Positions 19,051 through 28,329 of a stretch of DNA of 64,000 nucleotides are shown here, in pieces. The notes under the pieces were generated by a model that did not search any database, had not been told where the DNA came from, and saw only the letters and a program-made list of their open reading frames with translations. The stretch is taken from the NCBI RefSeq assembly GCF_900111895.1, contig NZ_FOKB01000003.1:534869-598868 (forward strand). The letters run 5' to 3'. Within the stretch, counting starts at the first letter, position 1. Each line of letters starts with the position of its first letter. The stretch is from Pseudomonas simiae (GTDB lineage: Bacteria > Pseudomonadota > Gammaproteobacteria > Pseudomonadales > Pseudomonadaceae). The position numbers and the translations under genes were made by a program.

Positions 19051-20138
19051 ACATGCTCAAGTCACTCGTCCTCTGCGCTGCCGTTATCAGCGGTATGGCC
19101 CACGCCGAAGAGAAAACCCTGCGGGTCTACAACTGGTTCGACTACATCACGCCCAAGGCACTGGAAGACTTCAAGGCGCAGAACCCCACGATCAAACTGG
19201 TGTATGACATCTTCGACACCAACGAAGCCCTGGAAGCCAAGCTGCTCACCGGCAACGCCGGGTATGACGTGGTGGTGCCATCCAATGTGTTCCTGGCCAA
19301 GCAGATCGAGGCCGGAGTTTTCCAACCTCTGGACCGCAGCCAGTTACAGAACTGGAAGCACCTCGACCCCAAGCTGATGAAGCTGATCGAAGCCAATGAC
19401 CCAGGCAATAAATTTGCCGTGCCGTACATGTACGGCACCATTCTCATCGGTTTCAACCCCGACAAGGTCAAGGCCGCGCTGGGCGTCAATGCGCCGGTGG
19501 ACAGTTGGGACCTGATCTTCAAAGAAGAAAACATCAGTAAGCTCAAGCAATGCGGTGTGGCCCTGCTCGATTCCCCGTCGGAAATCCTGCCCCTGGCCCT
19601 GCAACACCTGGGTCTGGACCCCAACAGCAGCAACCCCAAGGACTATGCAAAGGCCGAAGCGCTGCTGTTGAAGATCCGCCCCTACGTCACTTACTTTCAC
19701 TCCTCCAAGTACATGGCCGATATCGCCAATGGCGACATCTGCGTGGCCGTCGGTTACTCCGGCAGCTTCTCCCAGGCCGCCAACCGCGCCAGGGACGCCA
19801 AAAATGGCGTGACCGTAGATATGCGCCTGCCCAAGGAAGGCGCGCCGATCTGGTTCGACATGCTTGCCATCCCAAAAGGCGCGAAAAACCCGCAGGACGC
19901 CTACACCTTCATCAACTACCTGTTGCAACCGCAGGTGATCGCGCCGATCAGCGATTTCGTCGGCTACCCCAACCCGAACAAAGACGCCACCGAACAGGTT
20001 GACCCCTCGATTCGCAACAACCCCAACCTGTACCCCACCGAGGCGGCGATGGCCACGCTGTATACCCTTAAACCTTTGGGCCGTGACGCGGAGCGCGCCA
20101 GGACCCGAGCCTGGAGCAAGATCAAGTCGGGTATCTGA
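19047..20138 (+). CDS. Periplasmic polyamine-binding protein (PotF/SpuD-like)
   Basis: Extracytoplasmic binding protein of 363 residues for a polyamine ABC importer. It has a signal peptide (about 1-21, ending GMAHA). The mature start [10 protein letters not shown] and the motifs [29 protein letters not shown] and [13 protein letters not shown] are diagnostic of PotD/PotF proteins. It overlaps the preceding deacetylase gene by 4 bases. No permease or ATPase gene is adjacent, so it must use components encoded elsewhere. Whether it prefers acetylated polyamines is an open inference from its operon partner. Confidence 0.92.
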   Translation: MNMLKSLVLCAAVISGMAHAEEKTLRVYNWFDYITPKALEDFKAQNPTIKLVYDIFDTNEALEAKLLTGNAGYDVVVPSNVFLAKQIEAGVFQPLDRSQLQNWKHLDPKLMKLIEANDPGNKFAVPYMYGTILIGFNPDKVKAALGVNAPVDSWDLIFKEENISKLKQCGVALLDSPSEILPLALQHLGLDPNSSNPKDYAKAEALLLKIRPYVTYFHSSKYMADIANGDICVAVGYSGSFSQAANRARDAKNGVTVDMRLPKEGAPIWFDMLAIPKGAKNPQDAYTFINYLLQPQVIAPISDFVGYPNPNKDATEQVDPSIRNNPNLYPTEAAMATLYTLKPLGRDAERARTRAWSKIKSGI

Positions 20139-20147
20139 ATACCACCT

Positions 20148-20222
20148 CCTGACAGACCTGCGCTTTAGCGTGATTGAGGTCTTGAGCTGCATTCGGCAGC
20201 CCTCATCACCTTGCCTGTCAGG
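20148..20222 (+). promoter_or_regulatory. Structured leader before the toxin-domain gene
   Basis: Distant inverted repeat CCTGACAG (20148-20155) / CTGTCAGG (20215-20222), enclosing a second stem with CTGC-attcg-GCAG and TGAGG/CCTCA. The right outer arm overlaps the AGGAG ribosome site of the TTG-initiated gene. It could also be the terminator region of the binding-protein gene. Confidence 0.35.
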
Positions 20223-20230
20223 AGCCCCTC

Positions 20231-23200
20231 TTGCCCACATTCCCCTCCAGCGCCAAAGATTTACTGACCCAACTGACCACCGGCCCTTCATTACGCGAAG
20301 TAGCCGCGGCCACCCTGCGTTCGAGCTTACGCGAGTTGTATCCCGACCTCGACATTGACCCCGACCTGGCGCTTCTGATCACACCCGGCTGGCAAATCAC
20401 TGCAGAGGTGATCCTGCCCGGTACGCCGCACGCCCAATCGCTTACCGGGGCGCTGTCCCGGTGCGTGATGTCCAACACCACAGTGACCTGGATCGACGGC
20501 GAGCATTACCTGATCTATCAAACCACCCTCGGGCCGAACGTGCATCTGCCGGTCAAGGTGGACACTGTCGGCAGCCTGATCAATGAGCTGGCACCGCTGC
20601 TGCCCGTCGCGTACCAAGAGCAGCAACTTCTGTTCTGGAACCAGAGCCCGCAAGAGAACGGCCCGCGCTGGCAGAGCTTTGCCAATGCCTTGCGCAGAAT
20701 CTGGAATATCGAAAGCGTCGAGGGCTGGGATGAAGATGAGTGCAACGTCGCCAGGAACGTTTTTCTCTATCCCGACTACGCCGACCGCCAGCTCCACGAC
20801 AAGTACAACACCAAGGCCTACCTGATTGATATCGACGTGCAGCAAGCCACGCAGGTCAGCCACTCCAACCTGGCAGCGTTGGCGGTGCTGATCGGGCGCC
20901 TCGGGGAGCGTGAAATTATCCTCAGCTATTCGATTGGCACTGGCTACGCCGCCTTCAACAGCCAGAAGGAGTTTGGCGAATCCTTGAGCACTCACGGTGC
21001 CATTGCACGGTCTTCCTCGATGCACTGGCGCCTGTTCGAGCCGGCCGGCAATTTTTTCGAGCAACAGGCCTGCACGTTTATAGCCTTGCAAATTCAAGCG
21101 ATCGGCGCGGTCACCTTCGAAAACGGCGAAGTGGTAGCCACCGTGGCCCAAGCCGCCCCCAGCAACACGGTTGACTTGCTGTCACTGATAGCCCCATCCA
21201 GGCTCGACGCGGTTCATCATGCACTGCCCACCTGGTTGCTCGACGCGTCTCCCACCGATCAATCAGCCTATGGGCGATACTCGATGGATGTGGCGGCCCA
21301 GCACTTTCAGGACGCGGGTAAAGCCTTTGATGATGGCATCAAGTCCATCGATGAATTCGCCCTGGATGCCATTCATACGCTCATGCTCACTGAGCACCCA
21401 GAGGTTGCCCGCGCAACACTCAACAATGTACGGATCACCATTACCAGCGTGCAGGCCTGGGGCACCTTGATTGTGCCGGGCAATACCCAGATCCAAACCC
21501 TGACGCTGGCGCAACTGGCCCTGGAAAACCTGATAGCCCTGCCTTTGGGCAACAAAACCGTCAGCTATAAAAACGGCAGCGATGTGCCTGCCTGGATGAC
21601 GGCTGCCTACCTGGAAGCGTTGATTACCCAGGCGAATGTCGGTGAGCGCTATCCGGCCCTGGTCAAGCGCACACTCCTTGACGACCCGGTCGAATCCCTG
21701 CGTCGGCAACAGCTCTACATCGCTCACCTACGCCTGCAATTACCGTTGCTGGCGCTGCAGTGCAAAGTTCAGCGCGTCTTCGGGGTGAGTGAACAAGGCT
21801 ATCGCTACGTTTGTGCCGCCTTGAGTCCTGACAGCGCGGCCCGTGAAGTCGACGGCGCGGCCATCGTCATTCGCCCGCTGTCCCTGCGCCCCAAGTTGCG
21901 CCTGACCGCCTCAGTCGACGTGGTCAGCAACATGTTCATCATTGGTCCTCAAGACCCGAAGAAGGGGCCTTGCCTGCTCTATCGTCCGCTGTCCGATGTA
22001 CAGTTGATGGAGTTCCCATCGCCCTCCAACCTGCTGTACGCGATCAAGCAAGACACCCCATTGCGCCAATCGGTGCTGGCTTGGCTGCCTGACAATGTGC
22101 GCACGGCTTACGCACAGTTTGTCTTTCCCGGCAGCCTGCCCTCGCCCTGGGTGCTCACCAGCCTGGTGAACGACCCGCTGAACGCATTAGTGATGACCGG
22201 GCCCATCGACTTGGGGCAGGAGGTACTGCGCGGTGATTACTTCGCAACACTGTTCAAGGCCAACGCCGCTGCAATGGTTACGCTGGCCGATCGCCAATCG
22301 CTGTCCAACGCCGAGGCGCGCTGGCAAAGCCTCAAGAACGCCGGGTGGCTGATCTTTAACACCGTGCTGCCGTTCATGGGCCGCTCAGTGGGCGCCGCGA
22401 CCTGGATCTGGCAACTGATGGATGACTTGCAACAGATGGTCGACGCCAAAGAAATCGACGACCGTACAACCGGCATTTCGGCCCTGGTGGATATCTTCCT
22501 GACGCTGGGTATGGTGCTGGCGACGCACGTAGCCACACGGCTTGGGCCTGGATCCGGGCCGGCCATCGAGAAGCCTGGCGTACTGCCAGAGTTGCCACCG
22601 CCTGCGGCCAAGCCAGAGCTCATTCAAAAACCTACGGTTGATGGCGTAGGACCTCCCGTCGGCCACGAGCACACCTTGCATATCAGTGGCGCCGTAACCC
22701 GCAACTCGTCAAGCCTGGGGACTTTCCTGGACAGTTTCACGTTACCCAAGCCCGATAAATTAGGCGAACAACATACGGTCGCCGGGCCCTACCTGAATCT
22801 CTATGCCAAAGACCAACACTGGTACGCCCCGGTGGGTGAGCGATGGTTTGAAGTGATCGTCGATGAAAACGACGCAGTATTGATCGTCGATCCGCAACAA
22901 CCGGGCCGGCACGGTCCGCTGCTAATCGGTAACCAACTGGGCCAATGGTTTGTCGATACACGCTTGCGTCTTCGTGGCGCAGGCCTGCGCAGTCGGCGCA
23001 AAAAAGGTGAAGCCCTCAGGCCACCGAAAATCGCTGACTTACGTCAAAAACTGGAGCTATTTGAAAACACGCGAGCCGAGCGCACTGCCAGTCTTGAAAA
23101 ACTGCGCAGCGCCATCGACAGTGCTGCGGATGACGCAAAGGAGTTGGCCAGGGCCACCTTTCTCGAACAGATCGATACGCGCCTCAAAGAGATAGACGTG

Positions 23201-24808
23201 CCGATTTCACAGCTTAAATCCTTGAAGATCATCGACACGGTTCCCAACTACCAGGACGGCATGGCGAGTTACCTGAAACACCAGCTATTGCTGGCGCGTT
23301 CAGCCATCTATGAACAAGGAATTCCATTTCGCAAACAGTTGCAAGCCTCACAGGGCCACTTCGATATCGAGAATATTCAAGAAGATACCTGGCCTACGGT
23401 TCACTATCGCGACTTGTATACCGCGACACAGGCCATGATCGATCGATTGGAATATGTACGAGAACGCCGCGAGCAGGCCCTGGACCTGGGTGCGTTGGGA
23501 GCAGAGCTGGTCCAAAGCGATGATAACTTCGCGTCAGGCCATGACGTTGATGACCTCAAGGCGTTCAAGGTCAGCTTGAGCCACTTCTTGTGCGTAACAG
23601 AAGGCGAGTCGCCATCGCGCGTCGATGCCAGGGAGGCCTTACGCCGCATCGTCGACGCGGCGGAGCTGACGGTGCAAAGCTTCAGGGAGGCCGTGCAACC
23701 CGTCAATGTGGCCCCCCTGGAGCAATTGATCGAAACACTGGATAGCCTGACGGACCAGTTCTCCAGGGTTGATCAGAACCTCGTGGACCTGCCGGCGGAG
23801 TTTCCCACCGACCTCAACAGGCCCGACCTCGAAAACCTGCGCACGCAAGTGGATGAGTTTGCCCAACGCGCAAAGAAACAACTGACGGCCCTGCTTCGCG
23901 AGCGCAAAACACTTGAACCCACCCCAGGCCCGTCCAACGCCACCTCCAGAGTGAAGCGTAAGTACATCAAGACGCGCTCTAAGGGGATAGTGGTCGGCGA
24001 ACAGCGAGAAACTCCCGCTGAAGACGGCAAAGCGCTGGTCGATGTGAAGGAGCCGATGACGGGCAAGGTTATTGCCACCTTCCACGAGAAAGAGCCCGGG
24101 GTCTGGGTGGAACAGGAACATGTGCTCAAGCCCGTTCCACGCACCCGGGTCCGCGATCTGCAAATTGCCATCAATTCGGGCCTGGATCTGATCGATGGCG
24201 TCGACGCATTTATCACCCGTAAGGAAGCCTGGGCTAAAAAAACCGCACAGCTGCCAGTGGAAATCGAAGAAAGCTTTCATCGGCACGCCAAAAAATTGGA
24301 ACAGGCCAGCCTGGACATCGAAGACGCATTGACCGCCAGCAACCTGACAGGAATCGACTCGCCGTCAGCCGCGCTGGCCAGCCGCAACCTGGATGAGGCA
24401 GGCAAAAAACTGTACCGAGAAGGCAAACGCGTCAAGATCGACGTGCTCAAGCGCCGCCCACCGGAGGCCGCACATATCGAAATACTGTTGCATGAGGGCG
24501 CCGTGACGGTCGATCCACCGGTTGGCGAGCGCATTAAACTCAGGGGTCGCGACAAGGGCTATCTACGGGAATACACGGTGGTGGACGCCACAACCAAACT
24601 CCCGCTGTGGTATGCACACTTTCACTACCCCACCCCAACCGGTCCGAACGAGGCCTACACCGCGGCCCACCTGAAAACCCACAAGCAGCGAAAGATGGGT
24701 GGCCAACGCGAATCGTTGAGCGACATCGCCGTGTACCGTAGAGAAATCGGTCCACAGTTGGCGCGCTCGCTGTTCCTCAAGGCTAAACCACCTCAGCCTG
24801 TCGCCTAA
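20231..24808 (+). CDS. Dermonecrotic-toxin-domain protein (DUF6543 type)
   Basis: Very large protein (1525 residues) of a Pseudomonas family annotated as 'dermonecrotic toxin domain-containing'. The recognisable family core lies at about residues 330-770: LPTWLLDASPTDQSAYGRY, LALENLIALPLGNK, GPCLLYRPL, AWLPDNVRTAYAQFVFPG and two hydrophobic helices near 705-735 and 750-770. A charged coiled coil follows (about 930-1000), and a conserved C-terminal block (about 1440-1470, LREYTVVDATTKLPLWYAHF). No signal peptide is visible. The start is TTG at 20231, with AGGAG eight bases upstream; the next in-frame ATG lies about 80 codons in. It ends 4 bases into the convergent MocR gene. No immunity-like, VgrG or secretion gene adjoins. 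Family membership is fairly sure; toxicity and target are unknown. Confidence 0.82.
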   Translation: MPTFPSSAKDLLTQLTTGPSLREVAAATLRSSLRELYPDLDIDPDLALLITPGWQITAEVILPGTPHAQSLTGALSRCVMSNTTVTWIDGEHYLIYQTTLGPNVHLPVKVDTVGSLINELAPLLPVAYQEQQLLFWNQSPQENGPRWQSFANALRRIWNIESVEGWDEDECNVARNVFLYPDYADRQLHDKYNTKAYLIDIDVQQATQVSHSNLAALAVLIGRLGEREIILSYSIGTGYAAFNSQKEFGESLSTHGAIARSSSMHWRLFEPAGNFFEQQACTFIALQIQAIGAVTFENGEVVATVAQAAPSNTVDLLSLIAPSRLDAVHHALPTWLLDASPTDQSAYGRYSMDVAAQHFQDAGKAFDDGIKSIDEFALDAIHTLMLTEHPEVARATLNNVRITITSVQAWGTLIVPGNTQIQTLTLAQLALENLIALPLGNKTVSYKNGSDVPAWMTAAYLEALITQANVGERYPALVKRTLLDDPVESLRRQQLYIAHLRLQLPLLALQCKVQRVFGVSEQGYRYVCAALSPDSAAREVDGAAIVIRPLSLRPKLRLTASVDVVSNMFIIGPQDPKKGPCLLYRPLSDVQLMEFPSPSNLLYAIKQDTPLRQSVLAWLPDNVRTAYAQFVFPGSLPSPWVLTSLVNDPLNALVMTGPIDLGQEVLRGDYFATLFKANAAAMVTLADRQSLSNAEARWQSLKNAGWLIFNTVLPFMGRSVGAATWIWQLMDDLQQMVDAKEIDDRTTGISALVDIFLTLGMVLATHVATRLGPGSGPAIEKPGVLPELPPPAAKPELIQKPTVDGVGPPVGHEHTLHISGAVTRNSSSLGTFLDSFTLPKPDKLGEQHTVAGPYLNLYAKDQHWYAPVGERWFEVIVDENDAVLIVDPQQPGRHGPLLIGNQLGQWFVDTRLRLRGAGLRSRRKKGEALRPPKIADLRQKLELFENTRAERTASLEKLRSAIDSAADDAKELARATFLEQIDTRLKEIDVPISQLKSLKIIDTVPNYQDGMASYLKHQLLLARSAIYEQGIPFRKQLQASQGHFDIENIQEDTWPTVHYRDLYTATQAMIDRLEYVRERREQALDLGALGAELVQSDDNFASGHDVDDLKAFKVSLSHFLCVTEGESPSRVDAREALRRIVDAAELTVQSFREAVQPVNVAPLEQLIETLDSLTDQFSRVDQNLVDLPAEFPTDLNRPDLENLRTQVDEFAQRAKKQLTALLRERKTLEPTPGPSNATSRVKRKYIKTRSKGIVVGEQRETPAEDGKALVDVKEPMTGKVIATFHEKEPGVWVEQEHVLKPVPRTRVRDLQIAINSGLDLIDGVDAFITRKEAWAKKTAQLPVEIEESFHRHAKKLEQASLDIEDALTASNLTGIDSPSAALASRNLDEAGKKLYREGKRVKIDVLKRRPPEAAHIEILLHEGAVTVDPPVGERIKLRGRDKGYLREYTVVDATTKLPLWYAHFHYPTPTGPNEAYTAAHLKTHKQRKMGGQRESLSDIAVYRREIGPQLARSLFLKAKPPQPVA

Positions 24809-26343
24809 CCTGTCCAGGCCTTGCGCAACCGGCCCAGCGCCTGCCTGATCGCCGCCTCGGGCACCGCGGCAAACCCCAGCACCAGCCCGGCGCGTTGATC
24901 GGGGGGTGTGCTGGAGTCGGGCAACCAGTAGTTGCTCAGGGCACTGATCTCCACCTCAACCGAGCGCGCTTGCGCCAGCAGTTGCTGTTCGCGAGCGAGG
25001 CTGTCCACCCGTACTGTAAGGTGCAGGCCCGCAGCGGCATTGGGCGGACTGCCGACGCCCGCCAGCTCGCCCGACCAGGCGTTCAGCAGCGCGTTACGCC
25101 GACTGAGTGCAGCACGGCGCATGCGTCGGATATGCCGTTGAAAATGCCCCGTGGCCATGAACTCCGCCATCACCGCCTGGGTGCTGACCTCCGAATGCCG
25201 TACATCCACCGCGCGGCGCTGGGCGAACGCCTCCACCAGCGTCGGCGGCAACACCAGGTAACCCAGGCGCAATGCGGGGAATGCGACTTTGCCGAAGGTG
25301 CCCACATAAAGCACGCGCCCGCTGCGATCCAAGGCCGCCAGCGGGGCCAACGGGGCGCCGCTGTAGCGATATTCGCCGTCGTAGTCGTCCTCGATGATCC
25401 ACCCCCCGCTACGCTCGGCCCAGGCCAACAACTCCAGACGCCGGGCCAGGCTCATGACTACGCCCAACGGGTACTGATGAGACGGGGTGACATAGGCCAG
25501 GCGGCAATCGCTCAAGGTGTTCAACACGTTGCAATCAATGCCCTCTGCATCCACCGCCACGCCGCGCAGCTGTGCGCCAGCCAACGCGAAGGCATGACCG
25601 GCCGCACGGTAGCCAGGGTTTTCAATCGCCACACCATCGCCAGGCGCCACCAGCAACTGTGCACAAAGGCTAATTGCCTGTTGCGCTCCACTGGTGATCA
25701 CAATTTGCTCAGCCGAGCACTGCATGCCCCGCGAGCTGCGTAGATACGCGGCGATCAGCCCGCGCAATCGCGGGTCGCCTGCGGGGTTGCCGTAACACAG
25801 TTGTTCCAAGTCCGGTTTGCGCCAAAAAGCCGCATTCAGCTTGGCCCAAACGTCAAAGGGGAACAGATCAAACGCCGGCACACCCACGCGAAAAGCGCGC
25901 GGTGGCCCCGTGGGCGGCAGGGGCAAATGGTTGTTTTCCAAGCGCCCCAGCGCTGCGCTGTGGATAACTTTTACCGGCGCAGCTTGAGGGTTTTGAGAGG
26001 GATTTGTGGATAACCCTGGGGATAAGCCTGTTGATAACCCTGTGGACAGGTTTGTGGACAGCTTTTTTGCAGTGGGCAGTTTCGCCACATAAGTTCCGTC
26101 ACCCACGCGGCTCTCCGTGAAACCCTCGGCATACAGCTGATCGTAGGCACGCACCACGCTGTTGCGGGAGATCGACAGCGCGGCCGCCAAGTCACGGGTA
26201 GCAGGCAAGCGCGTGCCACTGACCAGCCGCCCGTCCAGTACTCGTTGGCGCAAGGCGTCATACAGTTGGCGAGTCAGGCCCTGACGGCGATCCAACTCAA
26301 TACCGGCGGGGTTGAATGACAGGGGTGGCGAGACAGGCGACAT
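24805..26343 (-). CDS. MocR-type regulator (GntR HTH fused to aminotransferase fold)
   Basis: A 512-residue regulator. A GntR winged helix (about 20-85, LYDALRQRVLDGRL and SRNSVVRAYDQLYAEGF) joins through a linker to a fold-type I PLP aminotransferase domain (about 145-510). PLP-site features include SGAQQAISL, EDDYDGEYRY and GTFGKVAFPALRLGYLV with the Schiff-base Lys. The linker (about 93-113) contains LSTG-type tetrapeptide repeats encoded by a 12-bp minisatellite. It is divergent from the paiB-like operon, its likely target. Effector is probably PLP or an amino compound. It is named MocR rather than PdxR because no pdx genes are adjacent. Confidence 0.88.
   Translation of the reverse strand: MSPVSPPLSFNPAGIELDRRQGLTRQLYDALRQRVLDGRLVSGTRLPATRDLAAALSISRNSVVRAYDQLYAEGFTESRVGDGTYVAKLPTAKKLSTNLSTGLSTGLSPGLSTNPSQNPQAAPVKVIHSAALGRLENNHLPLPPTGPPRAFRVGVPAFDLFPFDVWAKLNAAFWRKPDLEQLCYGNPAGDPRLRGLIAAYLRSSRGMQCSAEQIVITSGAQQAISLCAQLLVAPGDGVAIENPGYRAAGHAFALAGAQLRGVAVDAEGIDCNVLNTLSDCRLAYVTPSHQYPLGVVMSLARRLELLAWAERSGGWIIEDDYDGEYRYSGAPLAPLAALDRSGRVLYVGTFGKVAFPALRLGYLVLPPTLVEAFAQRRAVDVRHSEVSTQAVMAEFMATGHFQRHIRRMRRAALSRRNALLNAWSGELAGVGSPPNAAAGLHLTVRVDSLAREQQLLAQARSVEVEISALSNYWLPDSSTPPDQRAGLVLGFAAVPEAAIRQALGRLRKAWTG
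26006..26065. repeat. Five 12-bp tandem repeats inside the MocR linker
   Basis: Units GTGGATAACCCT, GGGGATAAGCCT, GTTGATAACCCT, GTGGACAGGTTT and GTGGACAGCTTT run head to tail in frame. On the coding strand each gives a four-residue unit (LSTN/LSTG/LSPG). The unit includes the DnaA-box word TGTGGATAA at 26005-26013; another copy is at 25959-25967. Confidence 0.85.
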
Positions 26344-26389
26344 ATTGGACCTATGAAATTGGTTCCAGATGGCTCTTACAACGAGCCAT
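26344..26389. promoter_or_regulatory. Candidate MocR operator in divergent promoter
   Basis: The 87-bp gap between the MocR gene and the paiB-like gene holds a direct repeat (ATTGGACC and ATTGGTTCC) and an inverted repeat ATGGCTC-N7-GAGCCAT (26369-26389). MocR proteins commonly bind such combinations. Assignment is by position and symmetry. Confidence 0.45.
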
Positions 26390-26430
26390 TAGCCTGCCTA
26401 CGATGCAAGCATTCGCCAAGGAAAATTTGC

Positions 26431-27069
26431 ATGTACACACCACGCTCATTCGCCCTCGATGATTTGCCCGAACTGCATCAGCTGATCCAACACACTCGCC
26501 TGGCGCAAGTGGTGACGTTTGGTGAGCACGGCCTGCTGGCCAGTCACTTGCCACTGCTGCTCAACCCGGATGAGGGCCCGAACGGCACGCTCTACGGGCA
26601 CCTGGCCAAGGCCAATCCACAATGGCAAGACCTGCACAACGGCAGCGAAACCCTGGTGATCTTTGCCGGTGCCGAGGCCTACATCAGCCCGGCGTTTTAC
26701 CCGGCCAAGGCCGAGCACGGCAAAGTGGTACCCACCTGGAATTACATCGCCGTGCACGCTTACGGCAAGGCCGAGGTATTCAGCGACGCCCAGCGCCTGC
26801 TCGCCGTGGTCACGGCATTGACCGATCGCCACGAAGGCAGTCGCGCGCAGCCGTGGAAAGTCAGCGACGCCCCGGCCGACTACATTGACGGCATGCTCAA
26901 AGCCATCGTCGGCTTCGCCCTGCCGATCGAGCGCCTGATCGGTAAACGCAAACTCAGCCAGAACCGCAGCTCGGCGGATATCGCCGGTGTACGCGAAGGC
27001 CTTGCCGCCAGCATCGATGTGCGTGACCAGACCCTCGCACGCTTCATTCCCCAAGGAGCCACAGAATGA
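26431..27069 (+). CDS. PaiB-like FMN-binding protein
   Basis: A 212-residue protein of the FMN-binding split-barrel 'negative transcriptional regulator' family (B. subtilis PaiB). Family segments are MYTPRSFALDD at the start, HLPLLLNPDEGPNGTLYGHLAKANPQW, AYISPAFYP..KAEHGKVVPTWNYIAVHAYG and KLSQNRSSADIAGV near the end. The ATG at 26431 has AAGGAAAA. Its stop overlaps the next ATG by 4 bases. It is the first gene of a three-gene operon with two acetyltransferases, resembling paiA/paiB pairing of a GNAT with this protein. DNA binding has been claimed for B. subtilis PaiB; the reaction here is unknown. Confidence 0.88.
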   Translation: MYTPRSFALDDLPELHQLIQHTRLAQVVTFGEHGLLASHLPLLLNPDEGPNGTLYGHLAKANPQWQDLHNGSETLVIFAGAEAYISPAFYPAKAEHGKVVPTWNYIAVHAYGKAEVFSDAQRLLAVVTALTDRHEGSRAQPWKVSDAPADYIDGMLKAIVGFALPIERLIGKRKLSQNRSSADIAGVREGLAASIDVRDQTLARFIPQGATE

Positions 27070-27512
27070 GCCAGATCGACATCCGCCCAGTCACCGCCGC
27101 CGACCACGCCGCTTGGCTGCCGCTGTGGCAAGCGTATCTGACGTTCTACAACACCGAACTGCCCGACGCCGTCACCCAAAGCACCTGGCAGCGCCTGATC
27201 GACGCCAGCGAGCCTACCCACTCGGCCCTGGCCTGGCAGGACGGCAAGGCGGTGGGCATGGTCAACTTCATCTACCACCGCTCCAACTGGAGCATCGAGA
27301 ACTCCTGCTACCTACAGGACCTGCTGGTGGTCCCGACCGAACGCGGCACCGGCGTGGGTCGCAAACTGATCGAGTTCGTCTACGCCACCGCCAAAGCTGA
27401 CGGTTGCTGCAAGGTCCACTGGCTGACCCACGAGACCAACGCCACCGCGATCCAACTCTACGAACGCATCGCCGAACGCCCTGGCTTCATCCAATTTCGC
27501 AAAGGCCTTTAA
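27066..27512 (+). CDS. GNAT N-acetyltransferase
   Basis: A 148-residue single-domain acetyltransferase. The acetyl-CoA loop is LLVVPTERGTGVGRKLIEFVY (Q/R-x-x-G-x-G/A pattern), with a C-terminal region VHWLTHETNATAIQLYERIAE. It overlaps the paiB-like gene by 4 bases and precedes a second GNAT gene by 10 bp. The acceptor is unknown. PaiA, the operon partner of PaiB in Bacillus, is a polyamine acetyltransferase, so an amine acceptor is plausible. Confidence 0.87.
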   Translation: MSQIDIRPVTAADHAAWLPLWQAYLTFYNTELPDAVTQSTWQRLIDASEPTHSALAWQDGKAVGMVNFIYHRSNWSIENSCYLQDLLVVPTERGTGVGRKLIEFVYATAKADGCCKVHWLTHETNATAIQLYERIAERPGFIQFRKGL

Positions 27513-27522
27513 GGAGCGCAGC

Positions 27523-28194
27523 ATGATGACCTCTCTCGCCAACTGGAAAGGCGTCCCGGCGCCCACAGCTCAACTGCTGGAAGGACGCTTTATCCGCCTG
27601 GAAAAACTCGATCCGGCCCGCCATGGCGACGACTTGTTCCACGCCCTCCATGGCCCAGGAGCGGATCCAAAACTGTGGGACTACTTGCCCTATGGGCCGT
27701 TTCCCGAGCGCAGCACATTCGATGCCTGGCTGAACAATCACGCCGCCAACAGTGATCCGTACTTTTTCAGCGTGATCGACCGCGCGACCGGTCAGGTACA
27801 GGGCATCCTCAGCTTGATGTCCATCGTGCCGGCGCAAGGTCGTATTGAAATTGGTCACGTCACCTTCGGTGCGCCGATGCAGCGCTCGCCCAAAAGCACC
27901 GAGGCGGTGTACTTGCTGGGCAAGTATGCATTTGAGCAGGGCTATCGCCGACTGGAATGGAAATGCAACAACGGCAATGCCCGTTCCAAATATGCGGCCG
28001 AGCGCTTGGGATTCAGTTTTGAAGGGGTGTTCCGCCAGCACATGGTGGTGAAGGGGCAGAACCGAGATACCGCGTGGTACTCGATCCTCGATTCGGAATG
28101 GCCGGCGATTGAGGCGGGGTTTGAGCGCTGGTTGTCGGAGGCGAATCAAACAACCTCAGGCCAACTCAACACACTGGCAGAGTGCCGAGCCTAG
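27523..28194 (+). CDS. GNAT acetyltransferase, RimJ/RimL branch
   Basis: A 223-residue acetyltransferase resembling the RimJ/RimL and YjcK-type branch. Family segments are GRFIRLEKLDPARHGDDL near the start, GRIEIGHVTFG..MQRSPKSTEAVYLLGKYAFEQGYRRLEWKCN, and NARSKYAAERLGFSFEGVFRQHMVVKG. The ATG at 27523 has TAAGGAGCG. It ends the paiB-GNAT-GNAT operon and is followed by a REPIN. A protein or small-molecule amine may be the acceptor; the sequence does not decide. Confidence 0.87.
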   Translation: MMTSLANWKGVPAPTAQLLEGRFIRLEKLDPARHGDDLFHALHGPGADPKLWDYLPYGPFPERSTFDAWLNNHAANSDPYFFSVIDRATGQVQGILSLMSIVPAQGRIEIGHVTFGAPMQRSPKSTEAVYLLGKYAFEQGYRRLEWKCNNGNARSKYAAERLGFSFEGVFRQHMVVKGQNRDTAWYSILDSEWPAIEAGFERWLSEANQTTSGQLNTLAECRA

Positions 28195-28216
28195 CCCCCA
28201 CGGTCACCACAACATG

Positions 28217-28310
28217 AATGTGGGAGCGGGCTCGCTCACGAAGGTGGTGTTTCAGCCAACGACGATGTCGCCTGACCCACCCCTTTCGCGAGCAAGCCCG
28301 CTCCCACATT
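28217..28310. repeat. REPIN between convergent genes
   Basis: Two inverted REP cores, AATGTGGGAGCGGGCTCGC (28217) and GCGAGCAAGCCCGCTCCCAC (ending 28307), around a loop of about 45 bases. They fill the gap between the stops of the GNAT gene and the homocysteine methyltransferase gene. Confidence 0.88.
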
Positions 28311-28329
28311 TGGGCCTGTGTGGGTTCAA

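Noticed and set aside
20231..24808. Prophage or mobile island carrying the toxin-domain gene
   Set aside because: No integrase, tRNA end, direct repeats or transposase flank it; the neighbouring genes are intact and chromosomal.
25959..26013. Two exact DnaA boxes suggesting a replication origin
   Set aside because: They lie inside the MocR coding sequence as part of a minisatellite; no AT-rich unwinding region or replication genes adjoin.
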